A stretch of DNA of 64,000 bases from JAHRVQ01 sp963976815 (GCA_963976815.1 CAXBLU010000001.1:124001-188000), one strand, 5' to 3'; shown: positions 7,550-16,827, counted from the first letter of the stretch. Program-made: numbers and translations. Notes: generated by a model from the letters alone, not told the origin.

Positions 7550-8956
7550 CTATAGCTTCCCTGGCCCGAGAAAACGAGTTTCTGTTTTCACAATCTGTTT
7601 GCTGTCGACTTCCTGCAGGACTATATCCATCTTGTTGTTCATCCCGGGTAGTTGATCGGGGTCAACAATAATCGTGAAGGGAATGTCCTGCACCTCACCG
7701 CCATCAATTTCGAATGGCTCAACCGGGATCCACTTCGCATTAGGCAGCCCTTCAACCGTCAGAATATATCGAGCGGGCTCTAACGACTTATTCATGGCTT
7801 TCAGCAGATAGGTGTTCTGCACAAAGCCACCGGGTACTTCTTGATACAACTGCCCCCTGTTGCGGAGAACATCCAGATCAAGGGGTTGCCGACTAACCAG
7901 CACCGCGACAAACAATGAACACATAATGAGAATTGCCACACCGTAACCAATCAGTTTCGGCCGCTTCCAGGTCCAGGTTTTGCCTTCTAACTGGTGTTCC
8001 GTTGTGTATAGGATCAGGCCGCGGTCGTAACCCATCTTATCCATAATCGAATTACAGGCATCGATGCACGCAGCGCAATTAATGCACTCATATTGGAGAC
8101 CATCGCGAATATCAATACCCGTTGGACACACCTGCACGCACCAGGTGCAGTCAATACAATCGCCAAGGCCAATAGACTCTGGATCAACGTTCTTCTTTCT
8201 TGCGCCGCGATCCTCCCCTCTTGCTGCGTCGTAACTAACAATCAACGTGTCCTTATCAAACATCGCCGATTGAAAACGCGCATAGGGGCACATGTATTTA
8301 CACACCTGCTCTCTCATCCAACCGGCGTTAAAGTAGGTTGCCGCCGTGAAAAACACAGTCCAGAACACCGCTTCTACCGGCAGTTGCACATTAAATGCGT
8401 CAACAATAAGGGCCTTTATGTCGTAAAAATATCCAACAAATGTCAGGCCCGTCGCAAGGGCAATCCCAATCCACATTGCATGCTTGAAAGTACGCCGGCC
8501 TACTTTCTCAAGGCTCATCGGTGCCTGATCCAATTTCATGCGCTGGTTACGATCCCCTTCCGCAACCTGCTCCGCCCACATAAACATGGCAGTCCAAACG
8601 GTTTGCGGACAGGTGTAGCCACACCAGACCCGACCCGCAAGATTGGTGACAAAAAAGAGCGAAAATGCAGAAATCACCAGGGCCCAGGCCAACAGGGAAA
8701 AATCCTGGGGCCAGAAGGTTAACCAGAATATGTGGAATTCCCGTGCCGGTAGATCAAACAGGATTGCTTGATGCCCATTAATCGATAACCAGGGGGTCGC
8801 AAAATAGCCGATCAACAACGGCCAACCGGTAAACGCCCGAACGAGTTGGTAGAACCCCTCGATTTTTCTCGTATAGATTTTTTCCTGTTTTTCGTAGAGG
8901 TTATAGACAGTTGAATCTTCTGCCTCTACGGCAGGAATACGCTCCATATCAGCCAT
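7550..8956 (-). CDS. ccoG: Polyferredoxin-like assembly protein CcoG (RdxA/FixG)
   Basis: 468 aa. About five membrane helices lie in the first ~210 residues, including WCGYTCPQTVW. The cytosolic cluster-binding part has two 4Fe-4S motifs, CIDCTWCVQVCP and CINCAACIDAC. The C-terminal ~120 residues are a periplasmic Ig-like FixG domain after the last membrane helix (~residue 345). CcoG acts in copper reduction and delivery during cbb3 assembly in characterised species. It overlaps the 3' end of ccoP by 8 nt. Confidence 0.95.
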   Translation of the reverse strand: MADMERIPAVEAEDSTVYNLYEKQEKIYTRKIEGFYQLVRAFTGWPLLIGYFATPWLSINGHQAILFDLPAREFHIFWLTFWPQDFSLLAWALVISAFSLFFVTNLAGRVWCGYTCPQTVWTAMFMWAEQVAEGDRNQRMKLDQAPMSLEKVGRRTFKHAMWIGIALATGLTFVGYFYDIKALIVDAFNVQLPVEAVFWTVFFTAATYFNAGWMREQVCKYMCPYARFQSAMFDKDTLIVSYDAARGEDRGARKKNVDPESIGLGDCIDCTWCVQVCPTGIDIRDGLQYECINCAACIDACNSIMDKMGYDRGLILYTTEHQLEGKTWTWKRPKLIGYGVAILIMCSLFVAVLVSRQPLDLDVLRNRGQLYQEVPGGFVQNTYLLKAMNKSLEPARYILTVEGLPNAKWIPVEPFEIDGGEVQDIPFTIIVDPDQLPGMNNKMDIVLQEVDSKQIVKTETRFLGPGKL

Positions 8957-9833
8957 CGTCAGCTGCCAGGCTCCGGACGTAGCCGGCCAGAATATGAACT
9001 CTGTCTTTACCTAATTTTGCTTCAAAGTTAGGCATCTGACCATTTCGCCCATTGCGGACAATATGCTGAATTCGATTTTTTGAGTTGCCGTATAGCCAGA
9101 TCTCGTTCGTAAGATTTGGGGCACCAAACATGGTGTTGCCTTTACCGTCCTGCCCGTGGCAAGCAATGCAATAGAGATTAAAATGTCCTTCACCTTTTAC
9201 TGCTAACGCTTCATCCACGTCTCGGCCGGCAAGTTGCATCACGTACTCACTGACTTCCTCGACGCCACTTTCCCCTAGCACTGGACCCCAGGCGGGCATT
9301 GCAGCCCGACGACCGTGCATTACGGTGTTGGTGATCGCCTCGTCGGAATTACCCCAGAGCCACTCCTCATCCGTTAGATTTGGGAAACCATAACTGCCCT
9401 GCCCCGATGCACCATGGCAAATAGCGCAGTTATTGGCGAATAGACGTCGCCCCATTTTGTTTGCGTCGGGGTGCGCCGCCACTTCATCCAGAGTTAAATC
9501 TGCATACTGGGCAAATGCCGGTGCATATTTTGCCTCGGCTATGGCTCGGTCCTCTTCGTATTGCGACTTTGAGGTCCAACCGCCAATACCCTCCCAATTA
9601 CCCAGGCCGGGGTAATAGATGAGATAGGCAATGGCAAATACGATGGTTAACACAAACTTCCAGTACCACCATGCGGGCAGCGGATTATCGTATTCTTCGA
9701 TACCGTCATAGATGTGACCGGTTGTCTTGTCAGAATCGTTGGTAGAAGTTCGATTTAACTGCAGTAGCAAGAAGAATGCGATCAGAGATAAAACCGTACC
9801 GGCAATAACAAAAAAGCTGACCAGAGTACTCAT
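8949..9833 (-). CDS. ccoP: cbb3 cytochrome oxidase subunit III (diheme cytochrome c)
   Basis: 294 aa. Two N-terminal membrane segments flank the family motif YDNPLPAWWYW. Two cytochrome c domains follow, with heme sites CAICH and CIACH, and later methionines (for example AAMPAW and GQMPNF) as axial ligands. CcoP relays electrons towards CcoO and the binuclear centre. The ATG overlaps the TGA of ccoQ as ATGA. Confidence 0.96.
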   Translation of the reverse strand: MSTLVSFFVIAGTVLSLIAFFLLLQLNRTSTNDSDKTTGHIYDGIEEYDNPLPAWWYWKFVLTIVFAIAYLIYYPGLGNWEGIGGWTSKSQYEEDRAIAEAKYAPAFAQYADLTLDEVAAHPDANKMGRRLFANNCAICHGASGQGSYGFPNLTDEEWLWGNSDEAITNTVMHGRRAAMPAWGPVLGESGVEEVSEYVMQLAGRDVDEALAVKGEGHFNLYCIACHGQDGKGNTMFGAPNLTNEIWLYGNSKNRIQHIVRNGRNGQMPNFEAKLGKDRVHILAGYVRSLAADDG

Positions 9834-9991
9834 TTAGACTCTCCAGACGACTCAATATCCTCCGCAAAAGGCAGGTTTGCGTCGGCCTCAAAACGATCTT
9901 TATGACTCGGCGCGTAAGCCCAGGCGACAACCGCAAAAAAACCAAGCATGCATAGTATTGTGCCTATGCCTCGCAAATCTCCAAGGTCCAT
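9830..9991 (-). CDS. ccoQ: cbb3 oxidase small subunit CcoQ
   Basis: A 53-aa protein found by translating the gap between ccoO and ccoP. It begins MDLGDLRGIGTILCMLG, has one membrane helix and then the usual WAYAP motif and a soluble tail ending in FEADANLPFAED, which is the family signature. Its ATG shares one base with the ccoO stop codon and its stop overlaps the ccoP start. CcoQ stabilises the cbb3 complex. Confidence 0.94.
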   Translation of the reverse strand: MDLGDLRGIGTILCMLGFFAVVAWAYAPSHKDRFEADANLPFAEDIESSGESK

Positions 9992-10596
9992 TAACGTCGC
10001 TCCTGTATCAGTAAACCTAATTGTTGCAAGTAGGCGATGAGTGCATCAGCTTCAGACTTATCTTCTAGCCCCTCCGTTGCAGTGCGAATATCCTCATCGG
10101 TGTAAGGCACCCCAAGGGTTTGTAGCGCAGCAAGTTTCTTCGGTGTGACTTCTAGATCTAATTTGTTCTCAAACAACCAGGGGAAGCCCGGCATATTGGA
10201 TTCAGGTACAACGGAACGGGGATCTAACAAATGCACTCTGTGCCAATCGTCAGAGTAAAGCCCGCCCACCCGGGCAAGATCCGGCCCTGTTCGCTTTGAC
10301 CCCCAGAGAAATGGATGGTTATAAACCAGTTCCCCGGCTACGGTGTAATGCCCATAACGCTCAACCTCTGAACGCAGGGGTCGAATCATTTGCGAGTGGC
10401 ACACATGGCACCCCTCTTTGATATAGACATCACGCCCTTCTAGCTCAAGGGGAGACAATGGTTCTAGTCCTTCAATTGGTTCCGTGACAACGCTTTGGGT
10501 CATCAACGGCAGAATCTCGACTGCTCCACCAAATCCAACCGCAATCAGAATCAAGACCAACATGACACCTAGATTTTTTTCGACAAAATCGCTCAT
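9991..10596 (-). CDS. ccoO: cbb3 cytochrome oxidase subunit II (monoheme cytochrome c)
   Basis: 201 aa, the usual length. One N-terminal membrane anchor is followed by the heme site CHVCH in EGCHVCHSQMIRP and the family motif YGHYTVAGE. Further on, SNMPGFPWLF supplies the axial methionine. The ATG overlaps the ccoN stop codon by 4 nt. CcoO passes electrons from CcoP to the CcoN hemes. Confidence 0.96.
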   Translation of the reverse strand: MSDFVEKNLGVMLVLILIAVGFGGAVEILPLMTQSVVTEPIEGLEPLSPLELEGRDVYIKEGCHVCHSQMIRPLRSEVERYGHYTVAGELVYNHPFLWGSKRTGPDLARVGGLYSDDWHRVHLLDPRSVVPESNMPGFPWLFENKLDLEVTPKKLAALQTLGVPYTDEDIRTATEGLEDKSEADALIAYLQQLGLLIQERR

Positions 10597-12044
10597 GCTG
10601 GCACCTCCCCACCACTCTGACCATTCTCACCAATTACCTGTCCGTCCTTGGTCGTCCTGGGTGCGGTTTGCACGGTTTTCCAAACGTTGTAACTCATGAT
10701 GAGCATACCGCTCAAGAAAATGGCCCCGCCAATAAAACGAACCACATAACCCGGGAAGCTGGCTTCCACGGATTCCGCAAAACTATAGGTCAGCGTGCCA
10801 TCGACATTAACCGCACGCCACATAAGGCCCTGCATCAGACCATTGACCCACATTGAAGCGATATACAAAACAGTGCCAATCGTCGACATCCAGAAATGCA
10901 CATCAATCAGTTTGACGCTGTACATTTCTCCGGGTTTTTTACCAAAGGTAATCGGAATCAAGTGATACATCGCACCGATAGAAATCATCGCCACCCAGCC
11001 GAGCGCACCGGAATGCACATGGCCGATGGTCCAGTCAGTGTAATGGGATAGTGAGTTCACCGACTTGATGGCCATCATCGGACCCTCAAAGGTCGACATG
11101 CCATAAAAGGACAATGAGACCACCAGGAACTTCAAAATAGGGTCCGTACGCAATTTATCCCAGGCACCGGATAAGGTCATGATGCCGTTGATCATGCCAC
11201 CCCAGCTCGGCGCAAGAAGAATCAGTGACATCACCATCCCGAGACTTTGCACCCAGTCCGGTAGCGACGTGTAGTGAAGGTGGTGGGGACCGGCCCAGAC
11301 GTAGATCGAGATTAATGCCCAGAAGTGCACCACCGACAAGCGATAGGAGTAGACCGGACGCCCGGCCTGCTTCGGCACAAAATAATACATCATGCCAAGG
11401 AACCCAGCGGTTAAGAAAAAACCCACCGCGTTATGGCCATACCACCACTGGACCATCGCATCGACGGTCCCGGCGTAGATAGAATAGGATTTTGTTAAGG
11501 TAACGGGAATCGCCAGGCTATTCAAAATATGCAACATCGCCACCGCGACAATAAATGCCATGTAGAACCAGTTGGCAACATAGATGTGTTCAGTTTTTCG
11601 TCGCGCGACCGTCCCAAAGAACAAAACTGCATAGGCGACCCAGACAATTGTGATCAGAATATCAATGGGCCACTCGAGTTCAGCGTATTCTTTGGTTGTG
11701 GTCAGCCCGAGGGGCAAGGTAATGGCGGCAAGGACTATCACAAGGGTCCAACCCCAAAAAACAAAGGCCGCCAGGCCATCGGAAATCAATCTGGTTTGGC
11801 AGGTTCTTTGGACGATAAATAGAGAAGTACCAATAAGCGCAGATCCGCCAAAGGCAAAAATGACAGCGTTGGTATGTAGTGGCCGTAGGCGGCCGAAGTG
11901 GAACCACTCCAGGTCAAAGTTAAGCGCGGGCCAGGTCAATTGGGCGGCAATGACCACACCCACCAGCATCCCTACCACGCCCCAGACCACCGTCATAATC
12001 GAAAATTGACGAACAACCTGATAGTTATAACCGGTGTCTATCAC
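10593..12044 (-). CDS. ccoN: cbb3 cytochrome oxidase catalytic subunit I
   Basis: 483 aa with about twelve membrane helices. Conserved histidines of the heme-copper oxidase core are visible: LHTNAVIF for low-spin heme b; WYGHNAVGFF and GPHHLHY for CuB; and IGHVHSGALGW for the hemes in the later helices. It is the terminal high-affinity oxygen reductase and proton pump. I chose the GTG at 12044 (VIDTGYNYQ), because GGGAGG lies 7 nt upstream and the length then fits CcoN; the frame extends further but without homology. It is the first gene of the cluster. Confidence 0.96.
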   Translation of the reverse strand: MIDTGYNYQVVRQFSIMTVVWGVVGMLVGVVIAAQLTWPALNFDLEWFHFGRLRPLHTNAVIFAFGGSALIGTSLFIVQRTCQTRLISDGLAAFVFWGWTLVIVLAAITLPLGLTTTKEYAELEWPIDILITIVWVAYAVLFFGTVARRKTEHIYVANWFYMAFIVAVAMLHILNSLAIPVTLTKSYSIYAGTVDAMVQWWYGHNAVGFFLTAGFLGMMYYFVPKQAGRPVYSYRLSVVHFWALISIYVWAGPHHLHYTSLPDWVQSLGMVMSLILLAPSWGGMINGIMTLSGAWDKLRTDPILKFLVVSLSFYGMSTFEGPMMAIKSVNSLSHYTDWTIGHVHSGALGWVAMISIGAMYHLIPITFGKKPGEMYSVKLIDVHFWMSTIGTVLYIASMWVNGLMQGLMWRAVNVDGTLTYSFAESVEASFPGYVVRFIGGAIFLSGMLIMSYNVWKTVQTAPRTTKDGQVIGENGQSGGEVPA

Positions 12045-12102
12045 CCAAACGCCTCCCAAGCTAATTTCAACATCAAGTTTAGTCAACGTGCACAAAAGTA
12101 CA

Positions 12103-12116
12103 TTGACCTAGGTCAT
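12103..12116. promoter_or_regulatory. Fnr/Anr-like palindrome upstream of ccoN
   Basis: TTGACCTAGGTCAT contains the perfect 12-bp palindrome TGACCTAGGTCA and resembles the TTGAC-N4-GTCAA variant of the Anr box. Its centre is 65 nt upstream of the ccoN start. A box at -41.5 would give a leader of about 24 nt. It deviates from strict consensus at three positions, so this is a moderate call. The rest of the 320-nt gap up to 12364 holds only a weak 59-codon ORF (12218-12397) and nothing else I can support. Confidence 0.5.
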
Positions 12117-12364
12117 CAAATGACTATTTTTCATCTAATGATCTGACCTTCCCAAATCTGAGATATCGCCCAGAATCGGGTGCCCGGACATAATACCAGC
12201 TTCGATTATCGGGAAACATGAGCATTGAGGCCGACAAGGCCACTTTCCTGGATGACACCGAAGACACCTGCAAATCGCCGTTGCGAATCGGAACGAGAAT
12301 GCTTAGGGTTAACGGCCGGTTACAAGGTTACGGGCTATCCACTAAACCGCTACACGGCAGCGGG

Positions 12365-12880
12365 CTAGATAAATCCCCGCTGGGTGAGTTCATTTAAAAG
12401 ATCCGCCTGGGATGCCGCGACGGTTTTACCTGCGGTATCGATTGTAAAATCTTTGCTTGCCCACGCGTCGTACTCGCGCCCGGTTACGGTTTCCCAGGGG
12501 CCAAAGGTAAGACCTTCGATGTCTGATACTCGGGAGAGATACCTTTGTTTGTGTTCCTCAATGTTCGAGCAAACTATTTCAATTTCGCATAGTCTTGATT
12601 CGGATTCCGTCGCCACGTTCCGCCACGCTTCGCGAGTAATCTCGATGGGGTTTACCGACTCGGCGATAACTCTATGCCCTAACCGCAGATTATCCAGAGC
12701 AACGGCATAGCCACTCACATAACCCGCCACACCAACTGGATCCAGATCCGCATAGGTGCGCAGATACTGCTCTATTGAATCAATTCTGATATGCATCGCG
12801 CCGATTTTCTCGGCGAGGTATTTTGATAACACTGATTTGCCCGCAGAGGGCAGTCCGCCAAATACAAATAACATGTTCAA
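12365..12880 (-). CDS. P-loop kinase (AAA/zeta-toxin-like small-molecule kinase family)
   Basis: 171 aa. The Walker A motif GGLPSAGKS is at residues ~8-16. A helix with HIRIDSIEQYLR follows, then VIAESVNP in the position where adenylylsulfate or gluconate-kinase-like proteins bind their substrate. A lid-like segment (HKQRYLSRVSD) comes next. The protein resembles stand-alone kinases annotated as AAA family ATPases. Substrate unknown. It precedes no obvious partner: the next gene downstream on this strand is ccoN, over 300 nt away. Confidence 0.75.
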   Translation of the reverse strand: MNMLFVFGGLPSAGKSVLSKYLAEKIGAMHIRIDSIEQYLRTYADLDPVGVAGYVSGYAVALDNLRLGHRVIAESVNPIEITREAWRNVATESESRLCEIEIVCSNIEEHKQRYLSRVSDIEGLTFGPWETVTGREYDAWASKDFTIDTAGKTVAASQADLLNELTQRGFI

Positions 12881-12903
12881 TTTCCATTAGCGCAAACCGC
12901 GCC

Positions 12904-13341
12904 TTAGTTCGTTTCACCAACTGATCCAAATCTAGGAGCAGCCTCTGAACGGTTTAGATAAGTGACAACTACCAGAACAGCCAAAAAGGTTATTGCAAGC
13001 AGGTGCCTTACATAAAAAACGACGACGTCAATATCCCGATCCCAGCTAATTTCTACCAGGACTAAGTAGTAGAAAAAAGAATGTGCGAGCGCAAAACATA
13101 CCGCAGCCAGATTCGATACCAGCATCAGCTTTCGATTCAGGAAGTACAGAACAAAAGAGATAAGCAGCAGTAGCTTCGGCAACAGATAAAGCGACAACTC
13201 AAGCACCAACTGCATCAACTTGATGCCATTCGCATTACAAAGGGAACACTGCAAAATCGGCTCAATACACACGACAATGTAGTGCACAGATCCAATAGCA
13301 CCTACCAACGAGAGCCAAAACAAGGTTCGCTCAAGCTTCAT
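12904..13341 (-). CDS. Four-helix membrane protein of unknown function
   Basis: 145 aa with four hydrophobic segments and short loops. A CSLCN pair of cysteines (LQCSLCNANG) sits in the first loop, which would face one side of the membrane. I do not recognise the family. It starts 5 nt downstream of the first cupin gene and is probably in one transcript with the two cupins. Confidence 0.6.
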   Translation of the reverse strand: MKLERTLFWLSLVGAIGSVHYIVVCIEPILQCSLCNANGIKLMQLVLELSLYLLPKLLLLISFVLYFLNRKLMLVSNLAAVCFALAHSFFYYLVLVEISWDRDIDVVVFYVRHLLAITFLAVLVVVTYLNRSEAAPRFGSVGETN

Positions 13342-13346
13342 TACGT

Positions 13347-13718
13347 TTAGCTTAACGGCCGGTGGTCACCATTGGGGCCCGGCGTGATGTGCAGCAATTG
13401 TGATTCCTCTAGGATCGAGACCTTGTGCCATTCTCCTTTTGGAACAATGCACGACTCACCTTGCTCCAGGATTAATTCACCATCGGGGTCTGAATCACAG
13501 GTCACACGAACTCGACCGGAAATCACAAATAACAGCTCGTCCCCATCGGGATGCATCTCACCATTGTGGGGGGCATCATCCTTCAAGGTGACAATACCAA
13601 CGGTCATCCCATCCACGCGTTCGGGCGGACCTGGCTTTCGTTTTCTTGGCAGGATCGACCAGTCTTTGTATATGTCGAAGGAATATTCCGACGCATCAAC
13701 TCTTCTGACTTTTGCCAT
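13347..13718 (-). CDS. Cupin-domain protein A
   Basis: 123 aa, a single small beta-barrel. The cupin motif 1 pattern is visible as HNGEMHPDGDELLFVISG, with two His and a Glu as likely metal ligands. Motif 2 is CIVPKGEWHKV, with the last His. The ATG follows GGAG by 8 nt. It may be an enzyme or a sugar/metabolite-binding protein; no substrate can be named. Its downstream neighbour on the same strand is the four-helix membrane protein. Confidence 0.82.
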   Translation of the reverse strand: MAKVRRVDASEYSFDIYKDWSILPRKRKPGPPERVDGMTVGIVTLKDDAPHNGEMHPDGDELLFVISGRVRVTCDSDPDGELILEQGESCIVPKGEWHKVSILEESQLLHITPGPNGDHRPLS

Positions 13719-13753
13719 CGTTATACTCCAGCTATAACCACTTGAAGATATTG

Positions 13754-14149
13754 TTAGCCGCCTGATGGAGGAGAGGTTTCATTTTCAGTCCCCTCACCCG
13801 GCGTCACAAATAACATACTGGTCGCCTCAGAAATACGAGCGGTATGCCATGTTCCTTTAGGCACTATGGCGAAGGCTCCTGGCTTATTCAACACAACGGA
13901 TTCATCGCCAGCTTCCTGGCGTAATAAGAGCACAGCCTGCCCCGACAAGAGCACAACCAACTCGTCACCATGGGGGTGCATTTCCCACGTGGACCAATCT
14001 TCCGTGAACTGATGTGCGGCAATTAACGTGTGGGATCGAAACTGATCATAGTTCTCATCAAGCTTCTGATAAATTTCAGGGCTGGCCTCCAACTGATCCA
14101 ACAAAAGTTCTGGTTTTAACACAACAACATGATCAAATATCTGCGGCAT
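13754..14149 (-). CDS. Cupin-domain protein B
   Basis: 131 aa. It has the same two cupin motifs as its neighbour: WEMHPHGDELVVLLSG and AIVPKGTWHTARI. The identical order of motifs and the 35-nt gap suggest tandem duplication followed by divergence. The N-terminal 45 residues differ (FDHVVVLKPELLL). Metal-binding His and Glu are present. Substrate unknown. Confidence 0.82.
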   Translation of the reverse strand: MPQIFDHVVVLKPELLLDQLEASPEIYQKLDENYDQFRSHTLIAAHQFTEDWSTWEMHPHGDELVVLLSGQAVLLLRQEAGDESVVLNKPGAFAIVPKGTWHTARISEATSMLFVTPGEGTENETSPPSGG

Positions 14150-14172
14150 ACCCGTGCACCTATTCTTTATGT

Positions 14173-16086
14173 TTAACGACCAGGCTCTTCAACCGACCCT
14201 GCTAACCCGGCATGCTCCATCAGCTTGAAAACTTCAGATGCAAAATCTTCCCTTGAAAATGGTTTCTGGATAAACGAGATCAATGCCGGTTCAATATCCT
14301 CCGCTGTCAAGATGTCCTGTTGATAACCGGACATATATAAAACCGCGACATTTGGCTGAGCCTTAATAAAGTTCTTGGCGATATCTGGACCTTTTTGATC
14401 GCCGGGCAACATCAGATCACAGACAAGCAAATCAAATTGCGTTTGAATCAGGGCATCTGCCTCACTGCCAGACCCAACTTCCGTCACTTCAAACCCCAGG
14501 GTTTTTAGCAATCGCACCACCAGTGCTCTGACGTCCGTATTGTCTTCTACAACCAATACTTTTTCGTTTCTCGCCTGCGGTAGTTCAACTGGCACATCAG
14601 ATGAATCCATTGTTGATGGCTCGGCCACTCGGGGGAGCAGCAGCGAAATTGTTGTCCCATCCATCCCAGGTTCAATATCCACTCGGCCACCTGACTGGGT
14701 GACAAACCCAAACACCATACTAAGCCCCAGGCCACTCCCGCCCTTGGCTTGTTTGGTTGTATAGAATGGTTCAAAGGCATGCTTCTTTGCCTCGTCACTC
14801 ATGCCACTGCCTGAATCTTTGACGCTCAACCTGATGTACTCGCCAACCTGCAGATCCTGGGATTCGACATCTGCTTCTGTGAGAATGGCTTCTTCTATTA
14901 TAAATTCCAGGGTACCACCCTCGGGCATTGCGTCTCGTGCATTAATGGTCATATTGAGAATCGCATTGTCGAACTGATGGGTATCCAAACAACAATACCA
15001 ATCACGCCTATAACTGGTTATTTCCAGGTTGATGTCCTTGGCGATGGTAGTTTGCAACAGCGGTCGCATTGACTCGAGGTGTTCAACAAAATTGAAGGTG
15101 GTGGGGAGTAGATGCTGCTTTCTTGAAAATGAGAGAAGCTGCTGAATCAAGTTTGCGCCGGTAACGGAGGCCCGCTCAATTGCCGCCAACGATTCTACCC
15201 CTTGCTCTGTGAGGCCGGGCTCATTTGCGGCGAGTTCTGCGTGGCCCATAATGACTGACAGTAGATTATTAAAATCATGGGCAATACCGCCGGTTAGATG
15301 GCCTATTGCATCAAGCCGCTGTGACTGCCGCAACTTTTCTTCGGTCTGCTCACGCTCTGTAATGTCTAACGCCGAGATATACAATCGCGTACCAACAGGA
15401 AGGTGTAGATAAGCTGCGTCTAGTAATACCGTTAGTGTCTCTCCGGATTTGGTATATACAGAAACTCGAAAGCCCCTCAGCGAACCTTTTTCTCGTAATG
15501 CCGATATGGTTTTTACCCGGTTCTCCTCGTTGCCCCAGATATTGAGATCAAGGGCAGACTTTCCTATCGCCTCTTCTCTCGACCAACCAAAGGCGCGGAG
15601 CCAACCATCATTCACATTAGTGAGTACACCGGTACCGACAACAGAAATTGAGTTAAGTGCGCTACTTGCATTAAAGGCAGCTTCGAACGAGGCATCAACC
15701 AGACGTCGAGCTTTTGATGTTTCTTCAAACTCGGTGACATCCCGTGAACTCAACATCACGCCGTGGATCGCTTCAGCAAAATGGGCAATCACTTCTATAA
15801 AAAGCCAGCTGCCATTTTTGTGTTGAAACCGAACGATGAAGGGAGGCACATTTTTTTTATCCAGCAGGTCCTTCAATATCGCTCTGGTTAATTCACGATC
15901 TTCGGGATGCACCCTGTCAAAAACAAGTGTTCCAACAAGCTCCGCTGTGCCATAGCCGAATAGCACTTCGATCGAGGGACTATTAAATTGGATGATGCCG
16001 GACGCATCGAGTAACGTGACCACGTCTCGAGAGTTTTCGATCAAAGCCTTATAAAAAGGCAACAACGTTTTATCATCTATCGGCAT
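14173..16086 (-). CDS. Hybrid sensor histidine kinase, PAS-PAS-HisKA-HATPase-REC
   Basis: 637 aa without membrane segments, hence cytosolic. PAS domain 1 covers residues ~10-115 and PAS domain 2 ~130-245. The dimerisation/phosphoacceptor helix has His270 in GGIAHDFNN. The ATPase domain includes NARDAM (N-box), DSGSGM and GGSGLGLSM (G-boxes). The C-terminal receiver (~515-630) has EDNTD and phospho-acceptor Asp557 in VCDLMLPGD. The PAS domains sense an unknown signal. No DNA-binding response regulator is adjacent, so phosphate probably passes to a distant partner. Confidence 0.92.
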   Translation of the reverse strand: MPIDDKTLLPFYKALIENSRDVVTLLDASGIIQFNSPSIEVLFGYGTAELVGTLVFDRVHPEDRELTRAILKDLLDKKNVPPFIVRFQHKNGSWLFIEVIAHFAEAIHGVMLSSRDVTEFEETSKARRLVDASFEAAFNASSALNSISVVGTGVLTNVNDGWLRAFGWSREEAIGKSALDLNIWGNEENRVKTISALREKGSLRGFRVSVYTKSGETLTVLLDAAYLHLPVGTRLYISALDITEREQTEEKLRQSQRLDAIGHLTGGIAHDFNNLLSVIMGHAELAANEPGLTEQGVESLAAIERASVTGANLIQQLLSFSRKQHLLPTTFNFVEHLESMRPLLQTTIAKDINLEITSYRRDWYCCLDTHQFDNAILNMTINARDAMPEGGTLEFIIEEAILTEADVESQDLQVGEYIRLSVKDSGSGMSDEAKKHAFEPFYTTKQAKGGSGLGLSMVFGFVTQSGGRVDIEPGMDGTTISLLLPRVAEPSTMDSSDVPVELPQARNEKVLVVEDNTDVRALVVRLLKTLGFEVTEVGSGSEADALIQTQFDLLVCDLMLPGDQKGPDIAKNFIKAQPNVAVLYMSGYQQDILTAEDIEPALISFIQKPFSREDFASEVFKLMEHAGLAGSVEEPGR

Positions 16087-16295
16087 AAAGACACTAGTTC
16101 TCGCTTTTCAGATCAACTTGCCTTTTCGACTTACCTTTTGCATACGTTCCCACGAGCCGCGTTATTTATCAAACCAATAATCAGGTATTGGGGCCAATCC
16201 CAGCTAAACGACATCAATGTGATTAATAACTAGCCAGAGTGCCGCGTACCGTTAATAAACAATAGCTTACACGGCTACAGAAAATTGAGACTCCG

Positions 16296-16715
16296 CTATT
16301 GCGAGACCTGAAGTTCGGCACGAACGCTCTCAATCATCCCATCCTTTGAGGCCCTAAACTGCTTTAAGAACGAACTGGGTGTGTTAGAGGCCTTGTCGTG
16401 CTTTGCACTCCAGGCGGTAATTTCAAGCATGACAGGAACTAGGTCTTTACCCTTTTCGGTGAGGGAATAGATTATTTTTGATCGATTATCCGGCGCGACG
16501 GTCTTTGTCACGATTTCATGTTCTTCTAGTTTTCTCAATCTATCGGCGAGGATATTGGTCGAGATTTTTTCATCGGATTGAAGAAATTCGTTGTAGGTCC
16601 TTTTGTCCTTAAACATTAGGTCGCGAACGATCAGTAATGTCCACTTGTCACCAAAGGTCTCCAATACAAAATTAATCGGACAGTTCGAGCGACATTGTTT
16701 TGAGTTACGCGCCAT
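16296..16715 (-). CDS. HxlR-family transcription regulator
   Basis: 139 aa from ATG at 16715. It has the family start CRSNCPINFVLETFGDKWTLLIVRDLMF, with the Cys that senses electrophiles or aldehydes in some members. The winged helix follows (RTYNEFLQSDEKISTNILADRL, then LEEHEIV). The frame extends upstream to 16808, but homology begins at this methionine. It is divergent from the membrane protein gene at 16849. The shared promoter holds two copies of a TTGCAT/ATGCAA palindrome, the likely operators. Confidence 0.85.
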   Translation of the reverse strand: MARNSKQCRSNCPINFVLETFGDKWTLLIVRDLMFKDKRTYNEFLQSDEKISTNILADRLRKLEEHEIVTKTVAPDNRSKIIYSLTEKGKDLVPVMLEITAWSAKHDKASNTPSSFLKQFRASKDGMIESVRAELQVSQ

Positions 16716-16771
16716 CGTTGCTAGCCATAAAGTGATTGTCATCTGTGAAGTGTTTTCACTATGGGTAAAGT

Positions 16772-16827
16772 GATTGCATTTTGCAAGTAGCCTGCTATAG
16801 ACTGCCATCCACTTGCATTATGCAAGT
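16772..16827. promoter_or_regulatory. Divergent promoter with two palindromic operators
   Basis: A perfect 17-bp palindrome ACTTGCATTATGCAAGT is at 16811-16827. A second copy with three mismatches is at 16772-16788, 39 bp upstream. Between and across them lies a possible rightward sigma70 promoter: -35 TTGCAT at 16774-16779, 16-bp spacer, -10 TATAGA at 16796-16801. One operator would cover the -35 and the other the start site, a classic repression layout. GAGG at 16837-16840 serves the ATG at 16849. Confidence 0.75.

Noticed and set aside
12218..12397. A 59-codon plus-strand ORF opposite the end of the P-loop kinase gene.
   Set aside because: It overlaps the 3' end of the kinase gene on the other strand, has only a weak ribosome site and looks like random composition with several rare codons.
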